A stretch of DNA of 42,169 bases from Pseudomonadota bacterium (GTDB lineage Bacteria; Myxococcota_A; UBA9042; GCA-2863065): contig SXOX01000190.1 of the NCBI GenBank assembly GCA_005776585.1, positions 1-42,169 on the forward strand. The letters run 5' to 3'. The notes beneath the pieces were generated by a model. It was not told the DNA's origin. It worked only from the letters and a program-made list of their open reading frames with translations, and searched no databases. The stretch's first letter is position 1; each line of letters opens with the position of its first letter. Positions 24,101 through 27,100 of the stretch are shown here, piece after piece. Position numbers and translations under genes: made by a program.

Positions 24101-27100
24101 GACTGAGCGTGTCCACGAACGAGTTGTGGAAGAGGCTCGCCGACGGGTCGAGCGACCACTTACGGGCGACGTTGTTGGAGTCCCCGCTGGCGAGGAAGTT
24201 GCGCCCGATGACGTCGCCGATGAGCTTGTCGCTGCCCAGCACGGCGCTGAGCTTGAACTGCTGATGGAAGGCCGTCTGCGGGTCGTCGGCCCAAGTCTCA
24301 CCGCCCTCGAGGAAGATCCGTCCGCCGGCCGACAGGTAGGACTGCAGCTTGGCGGCCTCGCCGCTGGTGAGGACGTGGTTGGCGCCGCGATTCCCGAGGA
24401 CGACGAACAAGCCGCTCAGATTCTTGAGCGCGTCTTGGTTGTAGAGGGCGAGGTTCTTGATGAGGTGGGCAGGCCGCCCATAGGCCTCGAGCTCGGACTC
24501 GAGGAGCGCCCCGGCGCTGCTCGTGACGTCCTCGGGCTGCCACACGACGTAGCCGCTGCCGAGCAGCTGGTGAACGGTGATCGTGGAGCAAGACTCGAAG
24601 CCGCTCCAGTCCGTGACACAGACGACGACCTCGTGGTCGCCCGCGAGGGTGGGGTCGTTCGATTCGATGACGAGGTATTGGTAGTAGTACCCGCGGCCCG
24701 TGAACTCGTAGGCCACCGGCGCATTCTTGATCGTGATGTGGGCGGGGCCCTTGCGGACGCTGAAGGTCAGTCCGCGCTGGTAGGGCGAGAGGATCGGGTC
24801 CTTCTCGTGCGCCACGAGCAGGACTTCCTTGCGCTTGCCGAGGATGGCGGTGACGTCGGACGGCGGGGGCGCCTGCGAGATGCAGAAGCCGGCAAAGCCC
24901 ACGCAGGAATGGCCCCACTCCGGCGCCACGCCGTGCGCCATGCAGATGTCGTCAAGGCCCCAGTGACCGAGGTTGAAGGTGGACGAACCCTCGATACAGA
25001 ACGCGATGCGGACCTTCTTGCCGTACAGAGCCGAGCTGGACATGTCGAAGTTGTCCATACGCTCGGCCCAGGACGCCGTGAGCTCGGCGCCGTTGAACGT
25101 GCCCATCTGGATCAGGCCGTCGACCGGCGCGTACGACGTCGGAGTATCGGGTCCAAGCTTTGCCTTGTCCCATGCGAAGACCGTGACCTTCGTGTCTGCG
25201 CCCAGGTACTCGAACGAGTTACGGAACTGGAGGCTCAGGTAGTCCTCCTTGTAACCGGTGATCTTGTTCGGGCAGGCGTAGCTGCCATCGTTCTGCTTCG
25301 CGAGGCCGCAGTCGGTGTCGATGACGGGCGAGATCAGACACGCGTTGAATGTGAGCTTCTTCGGGGACGAGTTGAACCGGAGGTAGTCGTCCGCGCCGAG
25401 ATCACCGAGCTGCGAGAGCCGCCAGTTGCCGCTGGCGTCCTGGGTGGCGACCGTGTCATTGCTCCAGACCTTCCAGCCATACTTCTGGAAGCCCGTCGCG
25501 AGATCGGTGGTGCTCGCCACCGTGGCCACGCCCTGCCAGTTGTCGCACCACTTGAGCGGGACCTCGCACTCGGCCTTTGCGGCCACGGTGCACTGCTTCG
25601 CGTCGCAGATCTCCTCCGTACAAGAGTTCCCATCCGAGGGGCAGTCGGCCGCGGTCTTGCAGCATGAGTTGGACGTCTTGGTGAAGTACTTGCACCGCCC
25701 GAAGATGCAGAGGTCGTCCGTGCATGCCTCGCCGTCGTCGCACTGGACGGCCTCCGACTCGGGCTTGCTGAGGTCGCAGCACTTGCCGAGGGTGCTCTCG
25801 TTGATCGGCACGTGCTTGCAGCGGTTGGCCTCGCACAGCGGGGAGGTGCAGTCGTTGTTGTCGTTGCACTGGACGCCCATCGAGATCGGGAGGTTGCTAT
25901 CGCAGCAGACGCTGCCGTCGGTGGGCGTGATCTGGGTGTACGTGCACTTGTTCGCCACGCACGCGTTGGTGGTACACGCGTTCTTGTCTTCGCAGTCCGC
26001 GTCTTCGTTGCAGCAGTTCGGGTCGAGCCGGTAGGAGCGGCAGGAGCCGATCGACTTGCCGTCGACCGTGTTGTTGAGGATGCAGTAGTCGTTGGTGCAA
26101 GCGTCTGAGTCGTTGCAAGCGGCCACGGTCTCGCAACAGTTGGCCGTGGTGACGAACTCGCAGACGTTGGCCGTGCACTTGTTGGTGGTGCATGGGTTGT
26201 TGTCGTTGCACTGAGAATCGGCGCTGCAGCAGCCGGCGCTGGCCGTGAGGTTGCAGCGGCTGGTGGCCTCATTGCAGGACGCGTCCGTGCACGGGTTGTC
26301 GTCCGCGTTGGCACAGTTGTTCACGCCACCCAGGCCGGGGTCGGACGTACAGTAGTTATTGTCGGCCTTGTGCAGGCACTTGAAGTTGTCGCAGGAGTCA
26401 ACCGTCTCAGGGAGGCCGTCGTCGCACTCCCCGTTGGTGGAGGCTGCGGGGTGTGTGTTGACCGTGCAGCACTCGGGGTTCGTGGAGACGAGCGGCGTCT
26501 TACAGACGTTGGTCCCGGTGTCGCACTCTGCGATGATGCAGGAGTTGTTGCCGAGCGCGGCAGAACAGTCCGAGTCAGAGTCGCAGCAGCTGCCGGTGCC
26601 ACCGAGCGGAGGGCCGTGGCGACAGGTGTTCGCGATGCAAACGTCCACATTGCACACGTCGCCGTCCGCACACTGAGCGTTGTCGACACAGCACTGTGGC
26701 GCCGGGGTGAGCGTGAACTGGCAGGCGTTGTTGACGCAGGCCGCCGTGTGGCATGCCGAGGGCGCCTTGCAGTCAGCCGCCGTGGAGCAGCAGTTCTCCT
26801 TCTTGGGCTTCTCGGTGGCGCCGAGACAACGGAAGGTCTCGTAGTTGCATACCTCGTACGTACACGTGTTGTTGTCTGTCGGGCAGTCCGGATGATTGAT
26901 GTACTCGAACACGTCGTTCTGGACACCAGGGGTTCCGAAGTCGGTGCTGTTGGCACTGAGCGCCGTGGTGGCGAGACGCCATTTGCTGCCGTCGTTGTTG
27001 TTGATGTTGGGGTTCGACAGCGAGAGCGTGGCGCCGCCGTCGGCCATCGACGGCCAGTTCACCGAGTCGTAGCTGACCTCATCGATCGTATTGCCGAGGG

